Notes: generated from the letters alone by a model not told the origin. Positions 48,843 to 62,516 are shown, counted from the stretch's first letter. The stretch is 64,000 bases of DNA from Tubulanus polymorphus (GCF_964204645.1 NC_134029.1:653501-717500), one strand, 5' to 3'. Numbers and translations: made by a program.

Positions 48843-50056
48843 GAGTGAGAGAGATCAGTTATTAATGTGTAGATTATGTGATGTCACTGATAAAATGACG
48901 GATCATTTCTGTTAGATTGCCATTAATCATTTCTCATTAATTTTCTACTAATTAATGTCTGTTCCACTCATCCGTTATCTTCTATTCGACGTCGTACTCA
49001 TTCACCGAGAATCTATTCTTCCGAATCACGTCAAACTCTTTCCAAATGTTTAACGGTTGTTTTTGCTAATAATTGTTAATACGACACATAACGTATTGTG
49101 GGATGCGGACCGGATGACACTCACGCGGTCCGCAACGTGAGTTTGAAATCCGATACCGTTTGAATTTTGCAACCACTTCAGGGAGGATACGAGTTCAGTA
49201 TTTGTTGAAAAATTAATTGAACGTGTCTTTAAAATCGATATCGTTGGGCTCAGTTCTTTCTTCTGTTAGCTATGTATAGGTTACAATAGCACGAAATAGC
49301 GTGCGCTTCCTGTAGATCCTTAAAAGTTATAATAATATCAAATCAAAGGCTTAAAAAATGTTGATAAGAATTTGACACGCGATTGTGAATCGATGTGTGC
49401 TTTTGAAGAAACGTGTTCTAAATATCCTAAATACGAATAGATTTCAGCTTCGTATTTCGATATATTCTATATGTAAAATACAGGTTATTGGTGGTAGCGG
49501 TTGAATCATTCAGCGACTGTATCTACCATCAATAGCTCTAACCACCTACCGCGCCTGAAGGAAATTACCAACCTTACCACAAAATAGACAATCCGAACGG
49601 AGCAGTAGTAATCATTGAATCCACAAAATCCTTATCATTCCATTCAATAACAATAAACTGGTCCCAGTTCGACAGTTGTGAGCTGTTAGCTCTGAGTTGA
49701 AATCAGTTCATTTTCGATGAGTCAAATCTTGGAGCCCGGGTTCTGGGTCCAGTTCCGCATGTTTTCGGAAGTAGAGTTTGATACTAGAATTTACAATTCA
49801 TTTCCAATGAATAACTCAGAATCGGATCCTGATAGAATCATCTGGATTGGTTACATCTTCAATAGTCATTAATTCTAGTATTCACGATTAGGAAGATCAA
49901 TGTAGTTATTATACCAATCTTATTTTCAATAGGAATATTTTGTATTGATGATAGAAAAACCGGTGCACCTGCGAGTGTATACTGATCACAGTCTGGATTA
50001 GTTCTTAAAGCGGAGAAATGAAACATTGAATAATTATTACATCAATAACAAATAAA
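48843..50056. other. No supported feature
   Basis: AT-rich sequence without a recognised gene or element. Confidence 0.6.
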
Positions 50057-50160
50057 GTTGTGACCTCGCTGTTTGAGACCTCTGTATATGAGACATCTGT
50101 ATTGTGACCTCGCTAGCTGTGACCTCTGTATCTGAGACCGGTATATCTGAGACCCTGTAT
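50057..50160. repeat. Degenerate ~18-bp minisatellite
   Basis: Five or six variants of TGTGACCTCTGTATCTGAGAC with small indels. Confidence 0.75.
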
Positions 50161-50251
50161 CATACTAAAAATCGAGTTCCTACTTCTCAATTATCTTTCA
50201 CTTTTTACCACAAATTCAAAATTAAATTGAACAACGATTGCTGTTCTTGGA

Positions 50252-50252
<1 letters not shown>

Positions 50253-50328
<76 letters not shown>

Positions 50329-50376
50329 GGCTGCTGCTGCTGCTGCTGCTGCGGCTGCTGCGGCTGCTGCGGCTGC
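50253..50376. repeat. CTG trinucleotide array, ~41 triplets
   Basis: About 25 pure CTG units, then CTG blocks separated by single CGG triplets. The minus strand reads as poly-alanine within a 109-codon frame (50191-50520) and the plus strand as poly-cysteine. Neither has flanking domain support. CAG on the opposite strand would code glutamine, but that frame is closed. Confidence 0.95.
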
Positions 50377-51410
50377 AGTTACATTACAGAAAACATGTCG
50401 TATTATATTGAATTCCGATGATAGTCGCTGATGTAGTTCGCTTTTATCTGTTTGTAAAGCTGCAAAATTTAACGTTCTATTGTGATATTTATTCAAGAGA
50501 AAGGGATATTTGAATATCAATATTTTACTACACGTGTTCAGCTCTGTGTGCGGTTTGTATGGACGAATTCATTGATCTCTACTGGTTTTACATCTGTACA
50601 TTTGACAGTCACCAATACATAGACATTAAACATGTCAATATTCGAGGTCCCAGTTACATACGATCAATGTACGAGGCTGCACTAAAGGCTATCCACCCAT
50701 TGCAGCATTAGATTTGTGTCAATTTTTAGGTGCAAATTTTGGATGTTTCTCTATACACGGATGAAAATCTCACAGATTCTTAAACGTAACCGCATTGTCG
50801 TGTTGTAAATGTTGTTCATAAGATTTTTAGAATATATGTTTTGACTTTCGGCAATGGCAGCCCTCCCTGCTAGATTGAAAACTCTAACACTTAGGATAAA
50901 AAGTCATTATCAATCTAACTATTGCAGCAGTTCAATAATTCAACTGATCTTTATTTGGACCATTCTATTCTTAACAGTTCATTTCAATTGATGCCACGGT
51001 TTGGACGTTAGAAGTCAGATATTTTTCAGGTCCGATACGGTCACCAGATACTCCACGCATAAAGACCGTATATTCACGAATATGTCGAATCTATTGGATT
51101 TTAAAATGTCCAGAACCAGACAAAACTGACCAAACAATGACATGATACCTTAACAGGCCACACCTATCACAAGCGGCTATCGCTGAAATATTCTACTGAA
51201 ACGATGCTCGATTCAATAAAAGTTTTATAAGCATTACGGAATTTTTATGGATCGGATTGTTTTAGGCAAACATAAACGCGCGGATAAAAGAGATGTCGGA
51301 TTTTCCAAACATTTGCCTCATTGGCGCTGTCCCGCTCTGATCCATTACAGCATCAATAGCGATTCGAAATAAAAAATTGTGTGAACTATTTGATTAGTTC
51401 CACGCGATAA
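50377..51410. other. No supported feature
   Basis: No gene, RNA or repeat recognised. Confidence 0.6.
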
Positions 51411-51466
51411 ATGTTGATGATGATGATGATGATGACAATAATGATGATGATGATGTTGATGATATT
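51411..51466. repeat. GAT microsatellite
   Basis: Two GAT blocks separated by GACAATAAT. Confidence 0.9.
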
Positions 51467-52439
51467 TTACTGGTAGATGACGTTATCGATTTTATTTACC
51501 CACATCAAACGCGTGTATAATGAATATAAAACAGACACACGCGAATAATGTAAATAATCTTCAGTTTACACAAATCATTGTAAATAGATTCATTAATTTC
51601 TCTCTGTTTCTGATGTCTCTGTTTTATTTTCTATGATGTTAGATTATTCCGTTTTTACATTTGACACATTAGACGCACACGCAGGCGTGCGGGGTACGTG
51701 GTGCGGGGTGCGGGCGGATGCTGGATGATATTTGAGATGTTTTATCGGGCGCTGTTTGATATATCGATGATAAGTTTTCAGCTCGTTTATTAACATTAGT
51801 TTGACTCGATTCTAAACGCAAATTACAAGCCGTAATTTTTAATCACGTTTATTTATATTTATTCGTCGTCATAAATTCAGAAGCGCCAACATAAAATAAT
51901 GAATCCATTTATATCCGCTATATTAAAATATATATAGATCGATGGTTTATTATATTTAGCAAAAAGATTTTAAATTCTTCATCGTTAAAAACTTCCTCAT
52001 TCCGCTTGTAAACATCTATCAATATTCTATACCTGTAACACCGCAATCCCTCTGTCCGATCTCACACTCTCATCACTAATGTATTTCTTTGTCACATTTT
52101 GTATGGCTTTGTATTAACACTTTTGTTTTATTATATGCCGAAGTTCAAAGCTTAGTTAAAAGCAACAATTATACCGAACAACAACTAAAAGATCTGTTTC
52201 ACTGATATTTCGGTATCGTGACCTCTCTTAACAAGGAGATGATGTAGACCTTGATAAATCGATTCACTGTATTCACGATTTCTTATAAATAGACATTTTG
52301 AAGGATGGATCGTTTTTGTTTGTTTGGCTCTTTGCAGAACTAAACTTTTCGTTGTTCGTTGTGAGTAGTTTTCCAGACGTTTTTACGATGAAAAAAAATT
52401 TAAACAGTTCGGAAACTGTAAACTCTGAAATGGCGTCCG
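51467..52439. other. No supported feature
   Basis: AT-rich sequence with no recognisable gene. Confidence 0.6.
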
Positions 52440-52535
52440 AAGCAGCGGCAGCACCAGCACCACCAACTGCAGTACCAGCACCCCCAGCAGCAGTACCAGC
52501 ACCAGTAGCAGCAGCAGTAGCAGCAGCAGTATCTA
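52440..52535. repeat. Imperfect CAG/CCA/GTA triplet array
   Basis: About 30 triplets, mostly GCA, CCA and GTA. The plus frame 52298-52546 reads alanine/proline-rich after a unique N-terminal stretch and the minus frame 52273-52608 reads alanine/glycine-rich. Both are short and unrecognised. Confidence 0.85.
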
Positions 52536-53036
52536 ATCTTGGTTGATGTAAGGCGAGACCTGGTGCAATATCATCATCATCAGATCTTCCGTCCGCATAA
52601 ACACTCATTCGTTATGAATAGGACGGAAATTAAAACATAAATATTGTCGGTAGTTGACGAGAGAGAGATAGATATTGATGTAGTACTGATAAAGTTTATT
52701 ACTGTAAGAGTCACAAATATAGAATATGAGAGTGAAAAACTGCTTGAAGCCCTCCCGACGACGGATGTGCACTTTTGCCCGTTTTGACGACGGGCGATTT
52801 AATCAAGCAAACGATATCAGTTTACTAAGTATTTCCCGTTCGTATCGTCGACAAGAGCACTCACCAATATCTCCTATCAACAAAACACTGAAATAAAATC
52901 AGCCCTTTCGATGTTCTAATTATGCCGATTCGAAGTGGCTTCGACGTCATACGACGACAGCGCTGACTGGTGTACATCAGTTCCGTAATATTGGTCATTT
53001 TATCAGACTGCGATTTTTTTCCGGTTGTTAAATGTG

Positions 53037-53047
53037 GGATTCGAACC
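53037..53047 (-). promoter_or_regulatory. Isolated perfect B box
   Basis: GGTTCGAATCC on the minus strand matches the TFIIIC B-box consensus exactly, but no cloverleaf can be drawn around it. Three others like it are at 36904-36914 (plus), 46873-46883 (minus) and 59168-59178 (minus). Confidence 0.5.
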
Positions 53048-53294
53048 TGATGGCTTAACGAAACTCGGTCATATAGCGGCTTTGAGGTCGTGTAGCCTAA
53101 CCAATATAGGGGTTCGGCAGTCGCGCATATCGTTCACATACGTCATTGTCTGTCAAATTCAATGAATACTGCAAGGTCACATGGTCGTCCTTTAGTTCTG
53201 GCGGACAATTGGCAGTCTGTGACGTCACGTACATGAACCTCGAAGCTACCACTATATACACAATAGTTATAGCGAAAGCCCGAACTTTAAATGA

Positions 53295-54203
53295 AATCTA
53301 AACATCACCCTCTTCTATAGAATCTAAACATCACCCTCTTCTATAGAATCTAAACATCATCCTCTTCTATAGAATCTAAACATCACCCTCTTCTATAGAA
53401 TCTAAACATCACCCTCTTCTATAGAATCTAAACATCACCCTCTTCTATAGAATCTAAACATCACCCTCTTCTATAGAATCTAAACATCACCCTCTTCTAT
53501 AGAATCTAAACATCACCCTCTTCTATAGAATCTAAACATCACCCTCTTCTATAGAATCTAAACATCACCCTCTTCTATAGAATCTAAACATCACCCTCTT
53601 CTATAGAATCTAAACATCACCCTCTTCTATAGAATCTAAACATCACCCTCTTCTATAGAATCTAAACATCACCCTCTTCTATAGAATCTAAACATCACCC
53701 TCTTCTATAGAATCTAAACATCACCCTCTTCTATAGAATCTAAACATCACCCTCTTCTATAGAATCTAAACATCACCCTCTTCTATAGAATCTAAACATC
53801 ACCCTCTTCTATAGAATCTAAACATCACCCTCTTCTATAGAATCTAAACATCACCCTCTTCTATAGAATCTAAACATCACCCTCTTCTATAGAATCTAAA
53901 CATCACCCTCTTCTATAGAATCTAAACATCACCCTCTTCTATAGAATCTAAACATCACCCTCTTCTATAGAATCTAAACATCACCCTCTTCTATAGAATC
54001 TAAACATCACCCTCTTCTATAGAATCTAAACATCACCCTCTTCTATAGAATCTAAACATCACCCTCTTCTATAGAATCTAAACATCACCCTCTTCTATAG
54101 AATCTAAACATCACCCTCTTCTATAGAATCTAAACATCACCCTCTTCTATAGAATCTAAACATCACCCTCTTCTATAGAATCTAAACATCACCCTCTTCT
54201 AAG
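53295..54203. repeat. 26-bp minisatellite, ~35 nearly identical copies
   Basis: The unit AATCTAAACATCACCCTCTT plus CTATAG repeats without indel for about 909 bp. The only difference I see is one C-to-T change in the third copy (CATCATCC for CATCACCC). The plus strand has one G per unit. 26 is not a multiple of three, and stops fall in every frame, so it is not coding. The near-identity points to a recent expansion or ongoing homogenisation. Confidence 0.98.
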
Positions 54204-55346
54204 CAGTATTTTTGTCTTCACATTTAGTGGTTTGGTTAACACGCCTCCTCCACAATAACTCTATTATCCATCTTTATGAAATGTATTCAAATTTCATTTG
54301 TATTTGCCGCCGCAGGTGCTGTTAGTATGAAATATTCCGTGTTTGGTATTTAGAAAGTTCAAGATGATTTCGATTGTTTTCCTCCCGTTAGAAATAGAAC
54401 ACGCGACTCGTTATTACAGTTTTAACTTACATTATACATTATAATGTCGTCGTTGATATTTGATAGGTACCTTCTGTAATTCAACAGTCGCCGATTATAA
54501 GTACAAAACACAAAATCATTTCATTCGGAGAAGATGAAATCAAGTTGTTTTATCTTAAAAATAGAATATATTTACTGGGTGCGGCGAAAAAAGTACAGTG
54601 ATTTCTATTAAGCAAAATAATAAATACATTTGCGAGTTGAATTCAAATCCCAGCGCAAAGAAATATCTTATTTTTCGGGTTTTTGACTCTGAGTCCAATC
54701 ATCATCAGAGCGATAATGAAGATATTTCATCAGATTTTGCATTTCTAATTCATCTATATATTGAGAGGAAACATCAGTCAGTCTACACTGCAGTCATACA
54801 GAGAACATTTACTTCAACTTCGGTTTGACGTTGATAATGAAATTATAAGTCCATTCCTGATGTTTTAGTCATACTCAAAATGTGCAAACGAGAACGATAT
54901 GAAACCGGATCCTACTGAGACCTAGAATTGAACTTTATTATTGAGTCAAATTCTGAACCCAAGTTTGAACTCGAAATGGATGCAGTTCATTTCCAATAGA
55001 ACGACAATTTTCATCGAATCCTGGCGAAAACTAGCAGTAAGGCTTCGAAACTGCCCCGGTAAGCGAGTAGTTGCTCAGCGCGTGCGTGGATAGGTATTTC
55101 ACATGGAAATACCGGAGACGCCCATTTAATGTTACGTAACCGCGGTAATCGTAAAATCTGAGATTGAGATAGAAATAATGACGCTATAAAGAAATTGAAG
55201 TTGATTGATATGTATATTATAACGCACGATCAGCTCGCATCATTAAAGAGATGATGTCAGTTGGGAAATAAAATTATTTCCTCGCTTTAGAAAATTGACT
55301 TTCTCTAAGCAATAACTATGTGGGTTGTATGACGGGCGCTCCGTTT
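54204..55346. other. No supported feature
   Basis: The 76-codon plus frame at 54598-54828 has no known domain. Confidence 0.55.
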
Positions 55347-55402
55347 GCTGCTGCTGCTGGTGCTGGTGCTGCTGGTGCTGGTGCTGGTGCTGCTGCTGCT
55401 GG

Positions 55403-55445
<43 letters not shown>

Positions 55446-55474
55446 ACTGCTGGTGCTGCTGCTGCTGGTGGTGT
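55347..55474. repeat. CTG/GGT triplet array
   Basis: About 42 triplets, GCT and GGT, with a pure CTG block in the middle. The plus frame 55320-55622 reads alanine/glycine and continues into 49 non-repetitive codons ending in ELPS. Nothing is recognisable there. Confidence 0.93.
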
Positions 55475-57478
55475 AATTTTGAGTTCAAATTTCTTTGTGA
55501 ATTCTTCAGAATCTGCAATTGATTATCTATTATCTATTGAGAATAACACAGGGGCCGGTTGTGTCAGTTTTGAATTTAACCGCCCCTCTCGCAGACCAAT
55601 AGTATATGAATTACCGAGTTGACTCAATGATCCGTTGCGGTCAGGTATTGGTACTTACTTGCACAACGACAAAATGTCTCGAACCAGATCAGACAATGAC
55701 AAACACAATAGCGAATTAAGTCTTCATTTAATTCGATAATGCTGTAAATTCTAATCTAAGAGTTAATTCTGGTTTTGAAGGTGACACTTGTCTATACGAG
55801 ATGCTGGTGCCTGGGTGAGATACTCAGTTCTATCTGACTGCAGTCTAGTGTGACTGATCTCTCCACTGGAGTCCCGCCCAGTAATTACAGATAACATTCA
55901 CATGCTGACTATAAAATCCAACCCGTCAGCCCGTGTTGACAAGCACCCGTTAAAAATATAATGAATTCTCTATTTTTTCTTAAACATCGCATAAACATTG
56001 ACGACACCGGCCGGTCTTATTTTGATTAATATTTTTATAAGAAATATGTTAAAATTCGACCCTGTATTCATCAGAGTAACCAATACAACGATAGTTTATG
56101 ATACTTAGGTATATGTTACCGGAATATTGAAATATCGAACGACCGATGTTTGTGACAAGTTTCAGAGATAAGCAACTGATAAGATACGATATACCCTAGA
56201 GCAGGGAATTGCTGCATTATCAATGTGATGACTGAAAGAGTGAGAGAGATGGTCGTTTATTCAGACGTATCGAATATCACCTTCAGGGCTGTTGTATATG
56301 TACTGGTATTGCTGCTCTTCTGGAAGGTCGCTTCCCTGATATCAGTAGGGAAGTATTAGTTAATACATCCACGATATGAGTAAATACTACTGTGTCACTA
56401 CGAATGCTCTTGTATATTTACTTTGTATCGTTAACCTGCGGAAAACTGCGGATAAAACGACTCGCATCATTCCCGTCAATCTCAGCTGAATACTGTTATT
56501 TTGTAACGACGACGCCTTCGGTGTCAAAAACTGTGATTCCCGTGAAATCTCTAACGGGTCAGAGCTGCGCGGTCAAAGATTTATATGTCAGCTCTATTTA
56601 AATTATGCGCCAATCTAATGGCTTAAGACTATGTTAAAACCAAATTTTGGACTGTTCAATCGGAATCTGGAATCCTCAAGAGTCTACATCGTATGATACG
56701 CAAAAGACTGAATGAATATTCAGATTCTCTGTGGTTTATATAACAAAATACACTCGATACATTTTTAGAATCCCTTTTATCAGGTGTGGTTTTAGAGACG
56801 GCGCATCTTCGAGATCAAAAGCTTGACGTCGATTTTGCTATTGATTAAGGCAGAAAAAATGGATATACATTAAACAGTCTGTGGATACACCTCCCAGTCC
56901 AGCATCCACACCCAAAACACGCGACATAAAACATATCTTTGATAATCGAGGTAGTGCTATTAAAGTATTGTATTCCAACAGTCGCAAAATGGTTGATTTT
57001 TTTCTATTATTTTGATAAAGTGCGAAATGATCGATCGCATCAGAAGGCACTGAGACTTTATTTAGATCGTTGACTAAAGTGATTGAAGGGTGCCTCCCAC
57101 CAAAAGGATCTGTAGCGCAAAAAGACACATACCCTCAAACTATGTATTACAAACCGAATAAATTCACGGTAAAAACATCATGACTTTTTAGATGATTTGT
57201 GGATCTCCAAAATCAAGGCCAAAGTTGCCATTATCACTGGTTAAATTGGTAGATGTTCAATATTAAAGGAATGAAATATTATGAATATGATACTCGATTG
57301 TCAGATTTAAACTTGTAACTATTATTTCGGGTTCAGAAATTGATATCCTATTCTAATTAAAACGGTTATTAATAGACCACGAACCTCGGTGTTCTATTTA
57401 TATTATTATGGATTCGCCTGTAATCATCACCCGGGGCTCAATACATTATTAATTTGTAAATTAATTCTCCTAGCGCGA
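55475..57478. other. No supported gene
   Basis: The 96-codon minus frame at 56838-57128 is not recognised. Confidence 0.55.
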
Positions 57479-57527
57479 ATAGAGAGAAGAGAGAAAGGAG
57501 AGAGAGAGGAGAGAGGGGAGAGAAGCG
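57479..57527. repeat. GA-rich low-complexity run
   Basis: Impure GAGA repeat of about 48 bp. Confidence 0.85.
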
Positions 57528-60497
57528 GTCGAGATTGAACAGATTAAAGACATTACGTGCACCGCTGTAAGATAATCCCTGGGCGTTTAATTCCAGCCAC
57601 GAGATGTCGGTTCAATGATGATTCAAAGTACGCCAGCTTTAAACTCTAACGATTCTAACGGTTCTAACAGTTTTCTCAGTTCAAATTTGGCACTTACAGA
57701 TTAAACACAGCTTGGCGCTACAGTTTAAAAATTGGAATCGAACTCATGTATGTAAAGTCAAACCAGCTGTTCACACTTTATACTTGTTAAAAGGTTGATT
57801 ATATTCAACCATGGACATATAAACTACATAGTTCATAGTGTCCTTGATTTAATACAAGGCCTAGATCCAAGTTGTTGGGTTGAATGCGGATCTAGAGTCA
57901 TCAAAACTCGATCGATAATTTTTGAACAAGTTCAAAATCTAACCGGAAACGATGGATCTAGGACCGGCTATGTCACGTGGTTGTTTGTCTGCTTTTATCA
58001 TCGTAAAGACCTGATATCTGATTTGAGTAGAAGTTTCTTATTTCGTTTAAATGTTGGTTCATTTGTTAAATGCCTGCAGTCATTAACGGCGACAAGTTGG
58101 TGACGTGTAGAATACTCGCTAACGTGTGCTCCGTGTATTTAAAACCCTAGGGGTAAGAATAGAAGGCGTTCGCTTCACAAATCGCGTGAAACCACGTTCA
58201 GATCTCTTTGAAATGTAAACTTCTCATCATTAATTAATACGAATTCAATTCAGACCCAGAAGCAAATCAAGAGTCGACTTCATTAGATAGAATAAAAAAC
58301 CGTGTTCGTTCGGTAAAAACATCGATTGGCTGAAGGGTAGAATATATTCTAGATTGATTACTATGGACGCCGGTTACAGAGACACCGACAATAATCATGA
58401 AAACTTCCCCTGACGTCTCGTTTCAGTTGATCATGTTTGAAATATTCATGTTCGGTTTGGTGGTTAATGATGTCCACTGCGCCACTATTACCGCTTCCAA
58501 CATCAAGGTTTTTAATTACAGTAGGAAGTCACGTGTCGAGTCCGTAATCAAAGATATCTGACTTCCGAGTTCCGGAGTCTAATCGGCTCCATGGTCAGCT
58601 GGACGCTATGTTTGCCATATGGTATTATTGTCTCATAATTGAGGTAAAGATTCTCGATGTGAAGTGGTTCGTTGTGTGAATGCGAATTCTAATTCCGTCC
58701 ATCCTTGAATTATACATGGATTAACAATCATGCAACAACCTTATACAGTTTAATGATCGTAAAATATCGAGTGTTATTTGTAGGGGTCTCGCTGAAGGCA
58801 TCGGCTTACGCGGTAGTCATTTACCCGCGGGTTTAAATGTCTACTTGAAGTTTACATCTGTTTAAAGCTTTGAGTCTTCCGTAAAGTGTCGTAATTCGAG
58901 ACGCCCCAAGAGTCAGACATCTTCACATTTCAATGAAATTAAACACACAATTTACTGAATGAAATTCTTCGTTTGTGTTTCAAGTGAAATTGTTGAACTC
59001 GAGTTTAATCGTTTCACCTGTTATTACTGCTTCGTCATACTCAAGTGGATCCGTAGTAGACATTTCATGTTCTCTGAATTTGGAATCAACTTTTCTCTCC
59101 GCTAAAAATAACTATAAAAACTATGATTAAAAGCAAATAAAATCTCTCGATGAAAATCGTAAAATCAGGATTCGAACCGTTAGATTTGTAATCGTTACAC
59201 CTGTGACGTTATAGTTTCATAAAATCTCTATTTTTTCTATCAAAAAAGGTTTTTAGGCGTTAAATTTCTAAAAATAAAATATGATATACATGAAAACACG
59301 GGATGTGGAAGAAACAACGGTACATGACAATTCAGAGCTATCTACATTTTATGAATATTTGGATATTTTTAAGTTAAGTTCGAGTATATAATTACATTTC
59401 ATACAAAAGAAAGATAATCATAAATTACTTATTGTTTACGACACAGACTATAAGTTTGATTTTGAATAAATGTATGTTGAAAAATAATTTTCGATGCATA
59501 AGAAACTTTGAATACGGGAGACATTGAATATATAAATTTCTAAGAGGGCCAAGAAGGCCGCAGACACGAACACAGCCAGAAAGTGAGGGCAGATTAACAA
59601 TGAGGCGACAGATTTCACTTTGAATTATAATTTTTAAGTTGAACAGATGCGACCATATTTAATCATACTACTTACAGTCGATTCATTGTGTCGACACTTT
59701 TCTCTTTTCTCATTTTTCCCGTCTCGATGTTGGCGGTTTTTTAAAAGACTCCGCGAGTCTTAATCATCTTAATCTCTGGATATTATTCCTGCTCATCGAA
59801 CCGGTTCAACATTGACAGATCACACGAAAACCTTTTATGATCAAAATCACGCCAAATGGAAATGTTTTGTGCGCAGAAATCGGAGATGGAGTCGGAGCTG
59901 AGAAAGCGTCGTCTTATCAAATACCCATCATAGGAAATTATACTCAGTCATTTATCAATTGTTTTCGCTGAGTTCCTCAGATCACAGTTCATTTCATCAG
60001 CGCATGACGTGGAAATCACTAATTCCGCAGCAAGGACGGATTAGGGGAAGCCCAGGGAGCCGCCTCCCTAGTTCAACACTTTCACAACCTGGCTAAAAAA
60101 CTAACAGAACATGAGAACGCCAAAAAATGTTTCGCTCGCTCGCCATGTACCATCTACATTTTATAATAGGTCTAGGAAGTTCTGCCTCCTCCAATTCTAA
60201 ATTCCAGCAGCCATCCCGGTCCAGTATCGCTGACACCGTGAGGACTCAGGCAGTCGTCCACAATCAAAGAAAAATATCAGGTTCCTAAATCGCTCGGCCA
60301 GTAGATGAGATAAAGAGTCATTTACATCAGAAAGAATTCTACTCTATCCTTGTGTCATGAATTTTATCTGACCCCAACCGGAACCAAACTATTCAGCTGC
60401 AGACGATCCTAACATGCATCACTTAAAGCTCATACTGTTTCTATCTCCCACGAGATTCTTGTCAATTGATTTTAGCTGTTCTATAGCTTCACGATGC
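57528..60497. other. No supported gene
   Basis: The 102-codon plus frame at 57795-58103 lacks a known domain. An isolated B box lies at 59168-59178 (minus). Confidence 0.55.
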
Positions 60498-60558
60498 GGC
60501 GGGGGGGGGGGGGTAGAAATGTAAACTCTCTCCCTTTCCCTCTCTCTCTCCCTCTCTC
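60498..60558. repeat. Poly-G run followed by CT repeat
   Basis: About 14 G in a row, then TCTCTCCCTTTCC-type pyrimidine repeat after about 15 bp. Confidence 0.88.
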
Positions 60559-61720
60559 CGAGTCGTCAGGTTGTTAAGTTGGAGGCCAGTATGAAGGCTA
60601 TGTGATGTCTATGATGGGAATACGCGGACAGATTGTATGATACACCTGGGAACATTATTAGTGCGGTGTGTTGTACGTGTTGACTAGACGACCCTGTGTA
60701 CGTGTCTAACGGACATACCCCCCGTATAAATAATTAACAGTAGTTTTCTGTATTCGGTGCCTAATCAGACAAACGCCGCATTACCGAACTCTGATCAGAC
60801 ACTGTCACGTAACTCGACAGTCAACGCTGACGTACGAGCCATAGCGAGTGAAAGTTGAATTCGGTTTGCGGTATTTGAGGAATTTTAATTAGGTTTTTTC
60901 GCTACTGCAGATGTTCGTATACTCTTTACGCACACGTGGACTCCCGAAGTCTGATCGATGATCTGAGATAATCTTCAGTCACGTGTTTCCGTTTTTCAAA
61001 CACTACCGATGATGTCTTTTCCGTTTAACGGTTTTTCTGCCGATGCTGATATCGTGAGTCATATATAGCGCCTGTTTGAGACAGTCTCTGGCACGTACGG
61101 ACCCTGTCTTTAGCCCACTGTTGTTTCTATACATGAACCAGCTATAAACGACCAGTATGATTTACAGCTATACGCATAATCATGATTTCAATGAACTCAA
61201 AAACTTTAAAGAGTTTTTTACAACTTCGAAACAGGAATGACAGGAATGCCTATGTTGCCCTGTGAACCATTGTGGCGCTTTCATGACCAAAGAATTGTAT
61301 ATCAACATATTCAATTATACTTTTTTATTATACTCAAAGTAATTTCTATCGGCAATTCGTTTGTTGATTTTTCCTTACATGACTTTGAATTTCTTTTTCA
61401 TCAATTAAACGACAAACTTCAAACCTTTAAACGCGTCACGGTCGACCAATCAAACCGTGGATTAGAGAACTCTAGCGAGTAACCGTCCATTTCATATTCA
61501 TTTCTATAATATTTTATAATAGTTTAATGATTTTAACGTTTTTGTAATATTTTATTCGTATCTTACTGCGTAAATTGTAGTTTTCATGTAACGTGTTTAT
61601 GTAATATTAAAGTAAGAAACAAGTAAATATAGAAAGTGATGTGATGTTTTGAACTCTCTTTACACTTGTATATCGATGGGGAATGGGAATGCCTACGTGC
61701 CCCAAATTATACTTTCAAGT
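60559..61720. other. No supported gene
   Basis: The 81-codon plus frame at 61237-61482 is not recognised. Confidence 0.55.
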
Positions 61721-61877
<157 letters not shown>

Positions 61878-62443
61878 ATAATTTATCTGTATTTGTATTT
61901 TGTGAGTGTAAAGAAATAAAGAATCGGAAGGTAATAATCGATTTGACGATGATAGAGAAACTTTTCATTTCTAGACCGTCAAAGCGACTGTCTGTCTCTG
62001 CGTCTCTATTTCTGATCAAAAGAAAACCGAAATCTATGTATCGATAATCATATGATCGTTCAATTTGACTATTTAAAACTGCCGACAATTCCTACACTGA
62101 ATAATAAAAGATTTATCTCGTCTCCACCCATAGACCTGGCGACGGAAAAACGAGCTCGAACAGAAAGCTAAAATTGCTCTGACACACATTCGAAACATGA
62201 GAAAATCCGCGGTTAAAAAACCTGACAATAGATCGTCTACAATGCGTATACTTAACTCCATGGCTGGCCTTTTATTGTGATTTTGCGTGATTTGACGCGG
62301 TGTTATTTTACTTGAAAATTACACGTGATAAAAAAATAGCCGAGTGAAAGTCGTGGTTTATTCATTCTCACTATAGAAGCTACTGGGTATAGTGTGTGTA
62401 TATAGTGTTTGTGTCTCGACCCGGAGAGAGAAAGTGAAGCCGG

Positions 62444-62516
62444 TATTTATACCAGTCGCAGCTGATTACTGAAAATTACCCTTTATTTGGATAATAAAAT
62501 GTCGCTACCCGATCAG
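62444..62516 (+). promoter_or_regulatory. Possible promoter and short first coding exon
   Basis: TATTTATA at 62444-62451 is followed 48 bp later by ATG at 62499 and six codons (MSLPDQ), ending in CAG with the donor GTAATG at 62517. A good acceptor (TTTCCTTTAG) near 63915 is followed by a frame open to the window edge in the matching phase. Short motifs like these occur by chance, so the call is weak. Confidence 0.18.

Noticed and set aside
50104-50520. Poly-cysteine (plus) and poly-alanine (minus) ORFs
   Set aside because: Both come from the CTG array. No flanking conserved sequence or splice context supports either.
53295-54203. CRISPR-like array
   Set aside because: The 26-bp unit repeats with no spacers, and the sequence is eukaryotic. 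It is a minisatellite.
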